Below the pieces are notes generated by a model. That model did no database searches. It was given only the letters and a program-made list of their open reading frames with translations, and had not been told where the DNA came from. Below, one piece after another: positions 53,610-63,209 of a DNA stretch of 64,000 nucleotides (its first letter is position 1; each line of letters opens with the position of its first letter). Source of the stretch: Shewanella marisflavi (GTDB lineage: Bacteria > Pseudomonadota > Gammaproteobacteria > Enterobacterales > Shewanellaceae); assembly GCF_023283925.1 (NCBI RefSeq), contig NZ_JAKIKX010000003.1:372001-436000 (forward strand), read 5' to 3'. The position numbers and the translations under genes were made by a program.

Positions 53610-54509
53610 TCAGTGCCCCTGACGTTCCAGCCCCTCAGAGGTCACCAAATTCAGCCACTGCTGGGCGAGGCGCGCGCTGCTGCCATTACTGCGATAGGCG
53701 CCGAACAGAGGGCGTTTTAGCCCTTCAGGGCCCAGTTTTACTGCTTTGAGCGACAGACCATGTGCCTCATTGATGGACCAACTCGGCAGGGCTGCGACGC
53801 CATCCTTACAGGCGATGCGTTGCAGCAACATGGCGGTAAGATCGCAGCGGATCTGCTTGGCGACCGGTACGCCTGCTGGCTCCATGAAGTGGCGATAGAT
53901 ATCCAGTCTGTCTAATGGAACTGGGTAGGTGAGCAGTGTCTGCTCGCTAAGCTGTGCTGGCGTGACATAGGGCGCATCGGCCAGCGGATGGTCTTTGGCG
54001 ACCAGGAGTTTGACCTCGAAATCGAACAGGTGCTGGTAGGCGATATCATGATCAGGGATAGGATCTGAAGTGAGCACAACATCCAGTTGCCCCTGCTTGA
54101 GCGCGGTCAGCGAATCGAATAGATGACGGCTCGACAACTCAAGGTTAGTGTGGGGAAAGCTGGCATTAAACTGCTCGATCACCGGCATCAGCCAGCGAAA
54201 GCAGCTGTGACACTCTATGCCCACAAAGAGATCTTTCACCTCGCCACCCAGACCGTTTTTCAGATCGATCTCAGTTTCTATCACCTTAGGTAAGATCTCT
54301 TCGGCCAGATTGAGTAGGCGAGCTCCCTCCTGAGTAAAAGAGAGGGGTTTGCTCTTACGCACGAATATTGCCGAGTTGATGCGGGTCTCCAATTCCTTGA
54401 TCTGGTGGGATAAGGCTGACTGGGTGACAAAGCGCTTCTTGGCTGCGCCCGCGAGACTGCCGCTCTCTTTCAGGGCGACCAATGTACGTAAATGCCTAAG
54501 CTCTATCAT
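53610..54509 (-). CDS. metR: LysR-family methionine regulator
   Basis: This 299-aa protein has the LysR helix-turn-helix (GSLAGAAKKRFVTQSALSHQ) and a ligand domain with GIECHSCFRWLMPVI, as in MetR. It is divergent from metE, as in enteric bacteria, and two MetR-like sites lie between them. Homocysteine is the co-effector in known MetR proteins. It activates metE and related genes when methionine is low. Confidence 0.93.
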   Translation of the reverse strand: MIELRHLRTLVALKESGSLAGAAKKRFVTQSALSHQIKELETRINSAIFVRKSKPLSFTQEGARLLNLAEEILPKVIETEIDLKNGLGGEVKDLFVGIECHSCFRWLMPVIEQFNASFPHTNLELSSRHLFDSLTALKQGQLDVVLTSDPIPDHDIAYQHLFDFEVKLLVAKDHPLADAPYVTPAQLSEQTLLTYPVPLDRLDIYRHFMEPAGVPVAKQIRCDLTAMLLQRIACKDGVAALPSWSINEAHGLSLKAVKLGPEGLKRPLFGAYRSNGSSARLAQQWLNLVTSEGLERQGH

Positions 54510-54522
54510 TTTTTACCTCACA

Positions 54523-54535
54523 TGAATTTGGCTCA
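54523..54535. promoter_or_regulatory. MetR-type binding site 1
   Basis: TGAATTTGGCTCA resembles the TGAA..TTCA MetR box and lies next to the metR start. It is nearly repeated at 54675-54687. Confidence 0.6.
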
Positions 54536-54583
54536 TGTTGCTCGTGAAATCAATTCGATTGCGAGACAACAGACTAGCACAAT

Positions 54584-54607
54584 AAACTTCTAGACGTCCA
54601 GACGCCT
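54584..54607. promoter_or_regulatory. MetJ boxes in the metE promoter
   Basis: Three 8-bp units, AAACTTCT (54584-54591), AGACGTCC (54592-54599) and AGACGCCT (54600-54607), resemble the AGACGTCT box (6/8, 7/8 and 7/8). They lie between metR and metE. Confidence 0.72.
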
Positions 54608-54674
54608 ATTTATGTTTGTTGTGCAATTTCAGTTATCACACCTGGATTGCGATGACAGCGAAGGGCGCTAACCA

Positions 54675-54687
54675 TGAATTTCGCTCA
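54675..54687. promoter_or_regulatory. MetR-type binding site 2
   Basis: TGAATTTCGCTCA differs by one base from the site next to metR and lies 24 bp before the metE start codon. Confidence 0.6.
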
Positions 54688-54710
54688 TCTTAATGTAAAA
54701 GGTATACAAT

Positions 54711-56990
54711 ATGCAAACTCTAGATATTGCTTCATTAGGCTTTCCCCGTATCGGCCGTCAACGGGAACTTAAATTTGCCCTGGAAAAGTATTGGCGCCAA
54801 GAGATAGATCAGGCTCAGCTGCAATCGGTCGCCCGCGAGCTGCGCCAAACCCACTGGCAGTGGCAGCAAGAGTCTGGGGTAAGCCAGGTGCCTGTTGGGG
54901 ATTTTGCCTTCTACGATCAGGTACTCACCCTGAGCGCCACCATTAACGCTATCCCGACCCGCCATCGCAGTGGCGAGCAGGTGGATCTCGACACCCTGTT
55001 TCGCGTGGCCCGTGGCCGTGCTCCAACGGGAGAGGCAAGCCGCGCCGCCCAGATGAAAAAGTATTTCAACACTAACTATCACTACATAGTGCCCGAGCTC
55101 ACGCCAGGCCAAAGCTTCGAGATCGCCTATGAGCAGCTGTTCGACGAGGTGGACGAGGCTAAAGCGCTGGGTCATCAGCCAAAGCCTGTGTTGCTGGGGC
55201 CTGTCAGTTATCTTTATCTTGCCAAGTGTGAAGGTGAGCTTTTCGATAAGCTGAGCCTGTTGCCTGAGCTGATTAAGGTGTATCAAGCCATCTTAACGCG
55301 CTTCGCAGACCAAGGGGTGAGCTGGGTACAGCTCGACGAGCCTATCTTGGCGCTGGAGCTTGACGGTGAGTGGCAGGCGGCGTTCGAGCCGACTTACAAA
55401 GAGCTCAGTGGTCAGGGCGTTAAGCTGCTGCTTGCGAGCTACTACGGCTCAGTGGCCCATCATCATGAGGTGATTCGCGATCTCAAGGTTGATGGACTTC
55501 ATCTGGATCTGGTGAGCGCTCCTGAGCAGCTTACCCCCTTTGCGGCAACGCTTAGGCCTGATCAGGTACTCAGCCTTGGGGTGATCAATGGCCGTAACGT
55601 GTGGGCGGCGGATCTCGATATCTTGGCAGAGCGCCTGCGTGGCGTGGTGGCGGATCTTGGTGAGCGAGTTTGGCTGGCGCCCTCCTGTTCGCTTTTGCAT
55701 GTGCCTGTGGATCTGACGAGCGAAACTGAGTTGGCTCCCGAGCTTGCCAATCAACTCAGTTTTGCCAAGCAGAAGCTTGATGAATTGGCGCAGCTAGGTA
55801 CCTTGCTGGTCTCGCCACAGAGCGATGAGGCGCAGGCGATAACTGGGCGTTGTCAGGCGAGGCGTCAGGCCCGTGAACAGGCGGCGAATACTGAGGTGCA
55901 GGCAAGACTCAAGGCGTTAACCTCAGCGGATTTTGAGCGCCATAGCGATTTTGGCGAGCGACGTCTCAAGCAACAGGCCCGCTTTCGTCTGCCGCTGCTG
56001 CCCACCACCACAATTGGCTCCTTCCCGCAGACGCCAGCTATTCGCGGCCTGCGCAGCCGCTGGCGCAAGGGGGAGTTGACCGAACAGGCCTATGTTGCGC
56101 AGCTTGAGGCGGTGACTCGTGACAGTATCGCCCGTCAGCTCAAGTTGGGGATCGATGTCTTGGTCCATGGTGAGGCCGAGCGTAACGACATGGTGGAGTA
56201 TTTCGGTGAGCAGCTCGAAGGTGTGGGCTTTACCCAGTTTGCCTGGGTGCAGAGCTATGGCTCGCGCTGCGTTAAGCCGCCGCTTATCTATGGTGATGTA
56301 TCCCGTCGTCAGCCGATGACGCTCCAGTGGGCAAGCTTTGCCCAGAGTCTGACCGACAGACCGGTGAAAGGCATGTTGACCGGCCCTGTGACCATACTGC
56401 ACTGGTCCTTTGCCCGGGAAGATATTGGTCGCGAGGAGATCGCCAATCAGCTTGCCTTAGCAATTCGTGATGAGGTGACCGATCTGCAGGCTGCAGGTAT
56501 AGGAATCATACAGATAGATGAACCTGCCTTTCGTGAAGGCCTGCCACTAAAGGCCAGTGAGTGGCAGCACTATCTCGATTGGGCTGTGGCCGCCTTTAAG
56601 CTCAGCGCGGCAGGCGTGGAGGATGAGACTCAGATCCACACCCATATGTGCTATAGCGAGTTCAACGCCACCATAGATGCCATCGCCGCCATGGACGCCG
56701 ATGTGATCACTATAGAAACCTCGCGCTCTCACATGGAACTGCTCAATGCCTTCGAAGACTTCGAGTATCCCAATGAGATAGGGCCCGGCGTATATGACAT
56801 CCACAGCCCGAATATACCTAGCGTCGAGGAGATGGTGGGCTTAATCGAGAAGGCGGCGACTAAGATCCCCGTGGGACAGCTTTGGGTGAATCCCGACTGT
56901 GGACTTAAGACGCGCACCTGGGATGAGGTGGAGCCCGCACTGCAAAACATGGTGAAGGCCACTAAGGAGCTGAGAAGACGCCTGGGCTAA
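54711..56990 (+). CDS. metE: Cobalamin-independent methionine synthase
   Basis: This 759-aa enzyme transfers a methyl group from 5-methyltetrahydropteroyl-polyglutamate to homocysteine without B12. Both barrel domains are present. The zinc ligands are visible in THMCYSEFN, ETSRSHME and NPDCGLKTR (Cys730). AAAAGG lies 8 nt before the ATG. MetR and MetJ sites precede it. The B12 receptor under a riboswitch lies about 3 kb away, so the cell appears to balance B12 use and B12-free methionine synthesis. Confidence 0.97.
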   Translation: MQTLDIASLGFPRIGRQRELKFALEKYWRQEIDQAQLQSVARELRQTHWQWQQESGVSQVPVGDFAFYDQVLTLSATINAIPTRHRSGEQVDLDTLFRVARGRAPTGEASRAAQMKKYFNTNYHYIVPELTPGQSFEIAYEQLFDEVDEAKALGHQPKPVLLGPVSYLYLAKCEGELFDKLSLLPELIKVYQAILTRFADQGVSWVQLDEPILALELDGEWQAAFEPTYKELSGQGVKLLLASYYGSVAHHHEVIRDLKVDGLHLDLVSAPEQLTPFAATLRPDQVLSLGVINGRNVWAADLDILAERLRGVVADLGERVWLAPSCSLLHVPVDLTSETELAPELANQLSFAKQKLDELAQLGTLLVSPQSDEAQAITGRCQARRQAREQAANTEVQARLKALTSADFERHSDFGERRLKQQARFRLPLLPTTTIGSFPQTPAIRGLRSRWRKGELTEQAYVAQLEAVTRDSIARQLKLGIDVLVHGEAERNDMVEYFGEQLEGVGFTQFAWVQSYGSRCVKPPLIYGDVSRRQPMTLQWASFAQSLTDRPVKGMLTGPVTILHWSFAREDIGREEIANQLALAIRDEVTDLQAAGIGIIQIDEPAFREGLPLKASEWQHYLDWAVAAFKLSAAGVEDETQIHTHMCYSEFNATIDAIAAMDADVITIETSRSHMELLNAFEDFEYPNEIGPGVYDIHSPNIPSVEEMVGLIEKAATKIPVGQLWVNPDCGLKTRTWDEVEPALQNMVKATKELRRRLG

Positions 56991-57023
56991 TGACTCTGGC
57001 GACTCTTTGCCTTTAGATTAAGT

Positions 57024-57057
57024 GGGTGGCCAGATCTCTGGCCGCCCTTTGTCTTTT
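57024..57057 (+). terminator. Terminator of metE
   Basis: GGGTGGCCAG (57024-57033) pairs with CTGGCCGCCC (57038-57047), with one G-T pair, followed by TTTGTCTTTT. Confidence 0.8.
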
Positions 57058-57066
57058 GAGTCTTGG

Positions 57067-58608
57067 TTATGGTGTGTTATTGCTAGCAGCACTCAGGTTC
57101 GCGACGATCTCGGCTTGTCGCTCATCGAGTCGCTGCTCAAACAGTGCCTGCTCGGCCTCGCTAAAGCCTTGCTTGAGGCTGGCTAAGCTAATCTCCATCT
57201 CACCGGTGGGCAGAAAATAGAACTTATCTTCTAAGGCTATCTGCGCCCAGATGGCGGCATCGACCCTTTGTCCCAGCTCAGTGCAGGCCTGATGTAGAGG
57301 TTCCAGCGCCAGGTTTTCACCTGTGAGTGCAGCGCGCTCCAGATAAGGGATCGCTTCTCTCGGGTGGCATCGCCCTCTATCATCTTCATGGAGCAGACGT
57401 TGCCCATGGGTAAGGTCTATGCTGGCCTGCTGAGATTGGCTTATCGGGTGCTGGGTCAGAAATTGCTGATACAGGCTGTCCGCCTGCTCCTTCTCATATT
57501 CACCCATCTTGGTACTTAAATCCTCAACCCGCGTCAAGTGGTAGGGGGCTGGGTCGATGGCCGCTAAGCGATAGTAAGATAGGGCCGTTGCTAGATGGCG
57601 GCGGGTGCCCAGTCCTTCTTCATGGGCCTTGCCCAGGAGGAAGAGGGCGTCTGTCCACCACTGCTCGGCCAGAGGCGTCAGCAGGGCGATCGCCTCAATG
57701 TGGCTGTCGCGGTCAAGTTTATGATTGAGTAGCAGCTCGCCCAGGTGGTAGGTAGCGCTGTCATTATCCATGGCGATGGCTTGTCGCAGACACTCCTCCG
57801 CCTTGGAGATATCCTGGGGCAGCTCTTTGCCTTGCTGATAGAGGCGGGCCAGCTCGATGAGGGCAAAGTCATTATCCTGGGCCAGTTCGCGCATCAAACG
57901 CTCGGCCTCACGGGGCTCGGCAGGGCCGCCTTCACCACTAAGTAACATTCTCGCCAGCAGACTCTTGGCGTTGGTATCGCTATCAAGAATCTCTTGTAGC
58001 AGTGCTCGGGCCTTGGCGGGATCAGGCTCGCCATGGCGCGGTGAGAGCCAGAGGTTGGCGAGATCGTACTTTGCTTGAACCTCTCCCGCCTCAGCGGCCT
58101 GGGTCAGGTAATGCAGTGCCTGAATACCCTCAGGGTCGAGTAGCGGGCTCTCCTGATAGAGCTTACCAAGTTCTGCCTGATGCTGGCTATTGCCCTGGTC
58201 GGCACCGGGTTTCAACATGGTTTCCAGCTGTGAGCTGTTGCCTTCCAGGGTGGGGTGAACATTAAATTTCAGCATCTGGCGCTGAAGCTGAGCAAATTGC
58301 TCATCGAGTTCGGCAGCTTTTTGAAACCAGTCGTTGGCCTTGGCCTGGTTAAACAGATGGGTATCTTCGAGGTTGTAGAGTTCACCGAGGAACTGAGCCG
58401 CATGGGCCATACCCATGGCCGCTGCTCGTTCCAGGTAATCGATAGCCTGTGCTTCTCGACCACTGTGCAGCAGCTGGTTTGCGAGAAAAATCACTTGTTC
58501 GGGGCCGCCGGTGACTTCGATTGGTTGTTTATTACGCCAGGTGATGTAGAGCGAAACTAAGGTAATGAACAGCAGGGCTAAGAATATAAATAAAATAACG
58601 GTTTGCAT
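57067..58608 (-). CDS. Membrane-anchored Sel1-repeat protein
   Basis: This 513-aa protein begins with a membrane helix (VILFIFLALLFITLVSLYI) and then has many Sel1-like repeats (for example YLERAAAMGMAHAAQFLGEL, YLTQAAEAGEVQAKYDLANL and ALSYYRLAAID). Sel1 repeats form TPR-like solenoids for protein contacts. No enzymatic part is seen. It converges with metE across a terminator. The partner is unknown. Confidence 0.8.
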   Translation of the reverse strand: MQTVILFIFLALLFITLVSLYITWRNKQPIEVTGGPEQVIFLANQLLHSGREAQAIDYLERAAAMGMAHAAQFLGELYNLEDTHLFNQAKANDWFQKAAELDEQFAQLQRQMLKFNVHPTLEGNSSQLETMLKPGADQGNSQHQAELGKLYQESPLLDPEGIQALHYLTQAAEAGEVQAKYDLANLWLSPRHGEPDPAKARALLQEILDSDTNAKSLLARMLLSGEGGPAEPREAERLMRELAQDNDFALIELARLYQQGKELPQDISKAEECLRQAIAMDNDSATYHLGELLLNHKLDRDSHIEAIALLTPLAEQWWTDALFLLGKAHEEGLGTRRHLATALSYYRLAAIDPAPYHLTRVEDLSTKMGEYEKEQADSLYQQFLTQHPISQSQQASIDLTHGQRLLHEDDRGRCHPREAIPYLERAALTGENLALEPLHQACTELGQRVDAAIWAQIALEDKFYFLPTGEMEISLASLKQGFSEAEQALFEQRLDERQAEIVANLSAASNNTP

Positions 58609-58760
58609 TGTGATCCTTCACATTGTCTATGGCTGACATGAGACGAGCGTTGAACTTGGCTATGGGTTGCCCTAAGAGCTTCGGCGGCAAGTGTGCACTT
58701 TTTTATCTTGTTAAACAAGTCTTTACTAGTTATGGATTTGTCTTGAGCTTAAGAGGCTTG

Positions 58761-58787
58761 GCCCGCCTCTTCGTAGAGGAGGCGGGC
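58761..58787 (-). terminator. GC-rich hairpin downstream of the glutamate synthase-like gene
   Basis: GCCCGCCTC (58761-58769) and GAGGCGGGC (58779-58787) pair across a 9-base loop, 23 bp after the stop of the gene on the minus strand. No T tract follows. Confidence 0.45.
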
Positions 58788-58809
58788 TATGAAGGTGTTG
58801 CCTATGGCT

Positions 58810-60363
58810 TTAAATCTGTGTCACGCCTGCGTAGGGAATGCCGGAGAGCCTGGCCATCTCGCTGTGCCAGGTGGCCAGATCATCTAAGTTGAACTGGTTT
58901 AGCTTATGGTGTCCACAAGCTCTGGCCATCACCTGCATCAGCTCGGTAGAGGCAGCCATAAAGTTAGCCAGTTGCTGGGCCGATTTGTCGATATTGAGCC
59001 GCTGACGCAGATCGGCGTTTTGGGTGGCGATACCGGCGGGACAGTTATTGGTATTACAGATTCGGGCAGCCACGCAGCCGATCGCCTGCATGGCACTATT
59101 GGCCAGGGCGACGCCGTCGGCACCTAGTGCCATCGCCTTAACAAAGTCCATGGGCAATCTGAGCCCGCCTGTGATGATGAGCGTCACCCGGCCACTGGCA
59201 CCCTGCTGGTCGAGATAACGCCGGGCCCGCGCCAATGCAGGGATGGTGGGTACACTGATGTGATCGCGAAAAATCTGCGGCGCTGCGCCCGTACCACCGC
59301 CTCGGCCATCGAGTATGATGTAGTCGGCGCTGGCATCCAGGGCAAACTGAATATCCCGTTCGATATGATTGGCGCTCAGCTTAAAGCCGATAGGCACGCC
59401 GCCGCTGAGTTCCCGCACCCTGTCGGCGAAGCGTTTAAAATCGGCCACAGAGTTGAGGTCTTTGAACCTGGGGGGAGAGATGGCGTCCTGACCCGCGGGA
59501 ATACCGCGGATTTCGGCGATCTTGCCTTGATTCTTGCTGCCCGGTAGGTGACCGCCTGTGCCTGTCTTGGCTCCTTGTCCTCCCTTGAAGTGAAACGCCT
59601 GTATCTTACTCATCAAGGCTTCCTGATAGCCAAATTGGGCGCTGGCCAGCTCATAGAAGTAGCGCGAATTGGCCGCCTGCTCCTCGGGCAGCATGCCACC
59701 TTCACCAGAGCAGATCCCTGTGCCCGCCAGCTCGGCGCCCTTGGCCAGGGCAACTTTTGCCTCCTGCGAAAGTGCGCCGAAGCTCATGTCTGACACCAAT
59801 AGGGGGATCTTGAGTCGCAGGGGTTTTCGGGCCTCGGGCCCAATAATCAGCTCGGTGTCTACCGCTTCTTCTTCAAACAGTGGTTTGCTGGCCATCTGGG
59901 CCGTCATGATCTGAATCTCATCCCAGCTGGGGAGCTGACATCTGGGCACCCCCATAGCGACCATAGGGCCGTGGTGCCCGAGACTTTTCAGTCCCTCCCT
60001 GGCCAGTTGATGGATGAGTTCGACGCTGGGCTCCTCTTTTGTCGCTGCGGCCTTGGGCGGTTTATCAGCATCATCTTTGGCGATGGCCTCTCGGCCTGGA
60101 CCCTCTTTGCCCACCTGCTCTGAATCAAACTGCTTATGGGTGCCATCGCAGTATGGGGCGTTGCCTGTGTGTTTACAGGCGCACAGGTAGGCTTCGCCAG
60201 TGTCTTCGGGGGTAAAGGCTTTGGGGGTCAGGCCCGTACCCTTATGGGAACCATCGCAAAAGGGCTGACTGTTTGAGCGGCCACAGACGCAAAAATAGTA
60301 TTCCTTTCCTTTGGTTAACTCGACTTTCTTAGGTTTGTTATCGGCGATGACAGGTTTTGTCAT
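58810..60363 (-). CDS. Two-CDGSH-domain and glutamate synthase-like FMN enzyme fusion
   Basis: This 517-aa protein begins with two CDGSH iron-sulfur domains, CVCGRSNSQPFCDGSH (about 25-40) and CACKHTGNAPYCDGTH (about 61-76), joined by a linker to a glutamate synthase large-subunit-like FMN domain. The barrel part has SFGALSQEAKVALAKGAELA, DGRGGGTGAAP and an iron-sulfur loop CNTNNCPAGIATQ. No glutaminase domain is present, so it is not a full GltB. The substrate and electron donor are unknown. It is divergent from the dehydrogenase-like pair. Confidence 0.87.
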   Translation of the reverse strand: MTKPVIADNKPKKVELTKGKEYYFCVCGRSNSQPFCDGSHKGTGLTPKAFTPEDTGEAYLCACKHTGNAPYCDGTHKQFDSEQVGKEGPGREAIAKDDADKPPKAAATKEEPSVELIHQLAREGLKSLGHHGPMVAMGVPRCQLPSWDEIQIMTAQMASKPLFEEEAVDTELIIGPEARKPLRLKIPLLVSDMSFGALSQEAKVALAKGAELAGTGICSGEGGMLPEEQAANSRYFYELASAQFGYQEALMSKIQAFHFKGGQGAKTGTGGHLPGSKNQGKIAEIRGIPAGQDAISPPRFKDLNSVADFKRFADRVRELSGGVPIGFKLSANHIERDIQFALDASADYIILDGRGGGTGAAPQIFRDHISVPTIPALARARRYLDQQGASGRVTLIITGGLRLPMDFVKAMALGADGVALANSAMQAIGCVAARICNTNNCPAGIATQNADLRQRLNIDKSAQQLANFMAASTELMQVMARACGHHKLNQFNLDDLATWHSEMARLSGIPYAGVTQI

Positions 60364-60594
60364 GGGAGATCCTTAAAGCGCAGTTGAGCAAGTTTATCTT
60401 CTAGTCTAGGTGCTTTTGTGACTCATTGCCGCCGCGACGGTTTTTGTGGGATCGCTCTGGGTGTTGACCCGGCGCGCCGAAAAATTCACACTCAATTGAA
60501 TCCATTTGGCTTCAACTTAGGTCTTATAACTGGCGATGCAGCGAGAGCCGGGCGCAGGCTAAAGGAGAACAAGGTGACAGGGCGAGGGAAGAAG

Positions 60595-61176
60595 ATGGCA
60601 ACAGAGTATGCCTATGAGAGCGGGTTGGATCGGCGGGCGTTTCTTGCCCGTAGCGGCGCACTGGCGTTCTTGTTAACGGCGAAACCCCAGTTTAGCTGGG
60701 CGGATGATGAGAGCTTTTCACTCGCCACTCGGCCGCAAGATTTTGACGTGATCAACCGCGCCATCATAGAGAGCGTGCAATTGCATCTGTTTCCCGATGA
60801 TGGTGATGGTCCATCGGCCAAGGATCTCAATGCCTATAGCTATCTTTTGTGGGCCATGGAAGATCCGGATAATCGCGCCGATGACGATAGGCAGTTTGTT
60901 TTACAGGGGGCTGCCTGGTTAGAGGACCTGGCCGACACTGAGCTGAAACGCAGTTTTTTGGTGCTGACCTGGGATGAGCAGGAGGCGATGCTAGCACGTA
61001 TCGCCAAGAGCCGCGCCGGTGAAAACTGGTTCTCCTTGCTGCTCTACTACCTGATTGAGGCACTGACCCTAGACCCGGTTTATGGCGGCAATCCCGATCA
61101 GATTGGTTGGTGCTGGCTTGAGCATCAACCTGGTTTTCCACGTCCGGTACCGGGTAAGACCTATCTCGATTTTTAA
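60595..61176 (+). CDS. Tat-exported gluconate 2-dehydrogenase subunit 3-like protein
   Basis: This protein of about 193 aa has a twin-arginine signal (LDRRAFLARSGALAFLLTA) followed by a domain resembling gluconate 2-dehydrogenase subunit 3. ATG 60595 follows GAGGG at 6 nt. GTG 60574 also has an excellent AAGGAG at 6 nt and adds seven residues, so the start is unsure. A GMC oxidoreductase gene starts 24 bp after it, and the two likely form a periplasmic dehydrogenase together, with the Tat signal in this subunit. Confidence 0.75.
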   Translation: MATEYAYESGLDRRAFLARSGALAFLLTAKPQFSWADDESFSLATRPQDFDVINRAIIESVQLHLFPDDGDGPSAKDLNAYSYLLWAMEDPDNRADDDRQFVLQGAAWLEDLADTELKRSFLVLTWDEQEAMLARIAKSRAGENWFSLLLYYLIEALTLDPVYGGNPDQIGWCWLEHQPGFPRPVPGKTYLDF

Positions 61177-61200
61177 CCTTGCAGAACAGGATGATTGGCT

Positions 61201-62904
61201 ATGGGCTTAGCGCGCGCGGGTGAAACACAAGAGCAAGAGCCCTTTGAGGTATGTATTGTTGGCAGCGGCGCCGGCGCTGGGCCCATCGCTTATGAGCTAG
61301 CCAAGGCGGGGATTAATGTGGTCGTGCTGGAGAAGGGCGATTGGTATACCGAGCAGGATTTTGTCAAAGATGAGCAGTTGCCACGTCACCGGGTGTTTCG
61401 TTCTCAGTTCGATGAGGAGCGTCATGTGCTGGAGCTTCCCGACGGCGAGGGTGGCTGGCGCCGCGAGACCACGGCGCAGTTTTGGGGCGGTAATATTGTA
61501 GGCGGCGCCTCTAACTTTATGAGCGGCTATTTTCATCGTCTCAAACCAACGGATTTTCGTCTTGCTTCTAGCTTCCCAGCCATCTCTGGTGCCAACACGG
61601 TCGACTGGCCCATCAGTTATGAGGAGCTTGAGCCTTATTACGCCAAGGTGGAGCAGATTGTTGGCGTCAGCGGCAAGGTAGTAAAACATCCACAGCTAGA
61701 GCCGAGATCGACGCCTGAGTTTCCTTTTCCTCCGACCTTAGAGCACCCCATCGCTGCCCATTTCGATAATGCCTGTCAGCAGCTCAAACTGACTCCCTTG
61801 CCTATGGCGAGGGCCATTCTGTCAAAGCCCTTTAAGCAACGCATGAGCTGCGAATACTCAGGTTATTGTGGCAGTTATGGCTGTCACTCGGGGGCTAAGG
61901 GGAGTTCGCGTGCAGCCCTGCTGAATGACGCGGTGGCCAGCGGCCATTGTCGTATCATCACCCGTGCCAAGGTGTATCGCCTTAATAGCGATGCCAAGGG
62001 ACAGGTCAGCTCGGTCGACTATTTTGATACCAGTGGCAAGAGCCAGCGTATCCAGGCCAAGATATTCGTGGTGGCCTGCTATGCCATCGAGAGCGTCCGT
62101 TTGCTGCTGGCCAGCCCTGGCGAGAAACACCCTAAGGGGATAGGCAATCGTTTTGGTCAGGTGGGCAAAAACTTGCACTGCTGCGCAGGTGGTACGGGTC
62201 ACGGGGTGTTTAAGCTCGATAAGCTAGCAGCGGAGACGGCGGCCGGGTTTAAGCTGCGCGGCCCCTTCTTTAACCGCGCCCTGCAGGATTGGTATGTGAT
62301 TGATGACAAAGCGGCGTTTGATAAGCCGGTGAAGGGCGGTACCTTAGATTTTGTGTTCGATCCTCCTTCGCCGACCGGTGAGGCTAATGGACTCAAGTGG
62401 CAGGAGGGCAACCTCTTGTGGGGCACGCCGCTTAAGCAGAAGATCAAGGCGCATTTTACCCAGTCGCGGGATTTTAAATTTGAGGTTTTCTGTGATTGGC
62501 TGACCAATGATGATTGTTACGTCACTCTGGACGATGAAGAGCAAGACAAGTGGGGGCAGCCTGTGGCCAAGGTGCGCGCTGGTTTTCATCCCCATGATCT
62601 TAAGGTGGCGCAGTATTTAGTCGATAGGGGGGTAGAGGTGATGAAGGCGATGGGGGCCGATGAAGCCTGGGGGAATGTGTTTAGCGATCCGACCTCAAAC
62701 TTAGTGGCGGGCGGATGCCGTTTCGGTGACGATCCACGCACCTCTGTGCTCAACAGAGACTGCCGGGTGCATGATTGTGACAACCTGTATGTAACCGATG
62801 GCGCTTTTATGCCCAATGGTGGCAGTGTTACACCGACGTTTACTATTTATGCCAATGCCTTTCGGGTAGCCGATCGGTTGCTTGAGCGCTTAAAGCCTAC
62901 CTAA
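61201..62904 (+). CDS. GMC-family oxidoreductase, gluconate 2-dehydrogenase-like, atypical active site
   Basis: This 567-aa flavoprotein has the FAD-binding [20 protein letters not shown] at the N-terminus and a GMC C-terminal domain. ATG 61201 is chosen after AGGA; a TTG at 61195 is also open. It pairs with the Tat-exported subunit upstream. In most family members a His lies in HxxGTxRMG and an Asn in NPTLTI. Here the aligned positions are Leu (codon 62701-62703) in [12 protein letters not shown] and Thr (62830-62832) in TPTFTI. It may not be a normal alcohol or sugar dehydrogenase. No c-type cytochrome subunit is seen nearby. Confidence 0.82.
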   Translation: MGLARAGETQEQEPFEVCIVGSGAGAGPIAYELAKAGINVVVLEKGDWYTEQDFVKDEQLPRHRVFRSQFDEERHVLELPDGEGGWRRETTAQFWGGNIVGGASNFMSGYFHRLKPTDFRLASSFPAISGANTVDWPISYEELEPYYAKVEQIVGVSGKVVKHPQLEPRSTPEFPFPPTLEHPIAAHFDNACQQLKLTPLPMARAILSKPFKQRMSCEYSGYCGSYGCHSGAKGSSRAALLNDAVASGHCRIITRAKVYRLNSDAKGQVSSVDYFDTSGKSQRIQAKIFVVACYAIESVRLLLASPGEKHPKGIGNRFGQVGKNLHCCAGGTGHGVFKLDKLAAETAAGFKLRGPFFNRALQDWYVIDDKAAFDKPVKGGTLDFVFDPPSPTGEANGLKWQEGNLLWGTPLKQKIKAHFTQSRDFKFEVFCDWLTNDDCYVTLDDEEQDKWGQPVAKVRAGFHPHDLKVAQYLVDRGVEVMKAMGADEAWGNVFSDPTSNLVAGGCRFGDDPRTSVLNRDCRVHDCDNLYVTDGAFMPNGGSVTPTFTIYANAFRVADRLLERLKPT

Positions 62905-62992
62905 TGCTGTAGTGATTTTGCGCATGGCGCCACAGGAGATGAAAAGCTTTCCTATACTCAAGGGGATACCGATTTGCTACAGGAGATCCACC

Positions 62993-63196
62993 ATGAGTCA
63001 TACCTATAAGATCATCGAACTCGTCGGTTCCTCACCCATAAGCTCGGATGAGGCGATTAAAAATGCCATCGAAACCGCTAGCCAGTCATTGCACCACCTG
63101 CGCTGGTTTCAGGTGGTCGAGACTCGCGGCCATCTTGAGGCTGGATTGATCGCCCATTGGCAGGTGACGGTGAAGGTGGGGTTTACCTTAGACTAA
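62993..63196 (+). CDS. Dodecin
   Basis: This 67-aa protein starts [15 protein letters not shown] and contains [19 protein letters not shown] and [14 protein letters not shown], matching dodecins in length and pattern. Known dodecins are 12-subunit cages that bind flavins, and Trp in LRWFQV stacks on the flavin. AGGAG lies 7 nt before the ATG. It follows a flavoprotein gene and may store or buffer flavin. Confidence 0.9.
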   Translation: MSHTYKIIELVGSSPISSDEAIKNAIETASQSLHHLRWFQVVETRGHLEAGLIAHWQVTVKVGFTLD

Positions 63197-63209
63197 TCTC
63201 TGTTGGGGA

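Noticed and set aside
58623..58892. Plus-strand 89-aa ORF between the Sel1 protein and the glutamate synthase-like gene
   Set aside because: It overlaps the 3' end of the minus-strand gene and a hairpin, its composition is not protein-like and it has no ribosome binding site.
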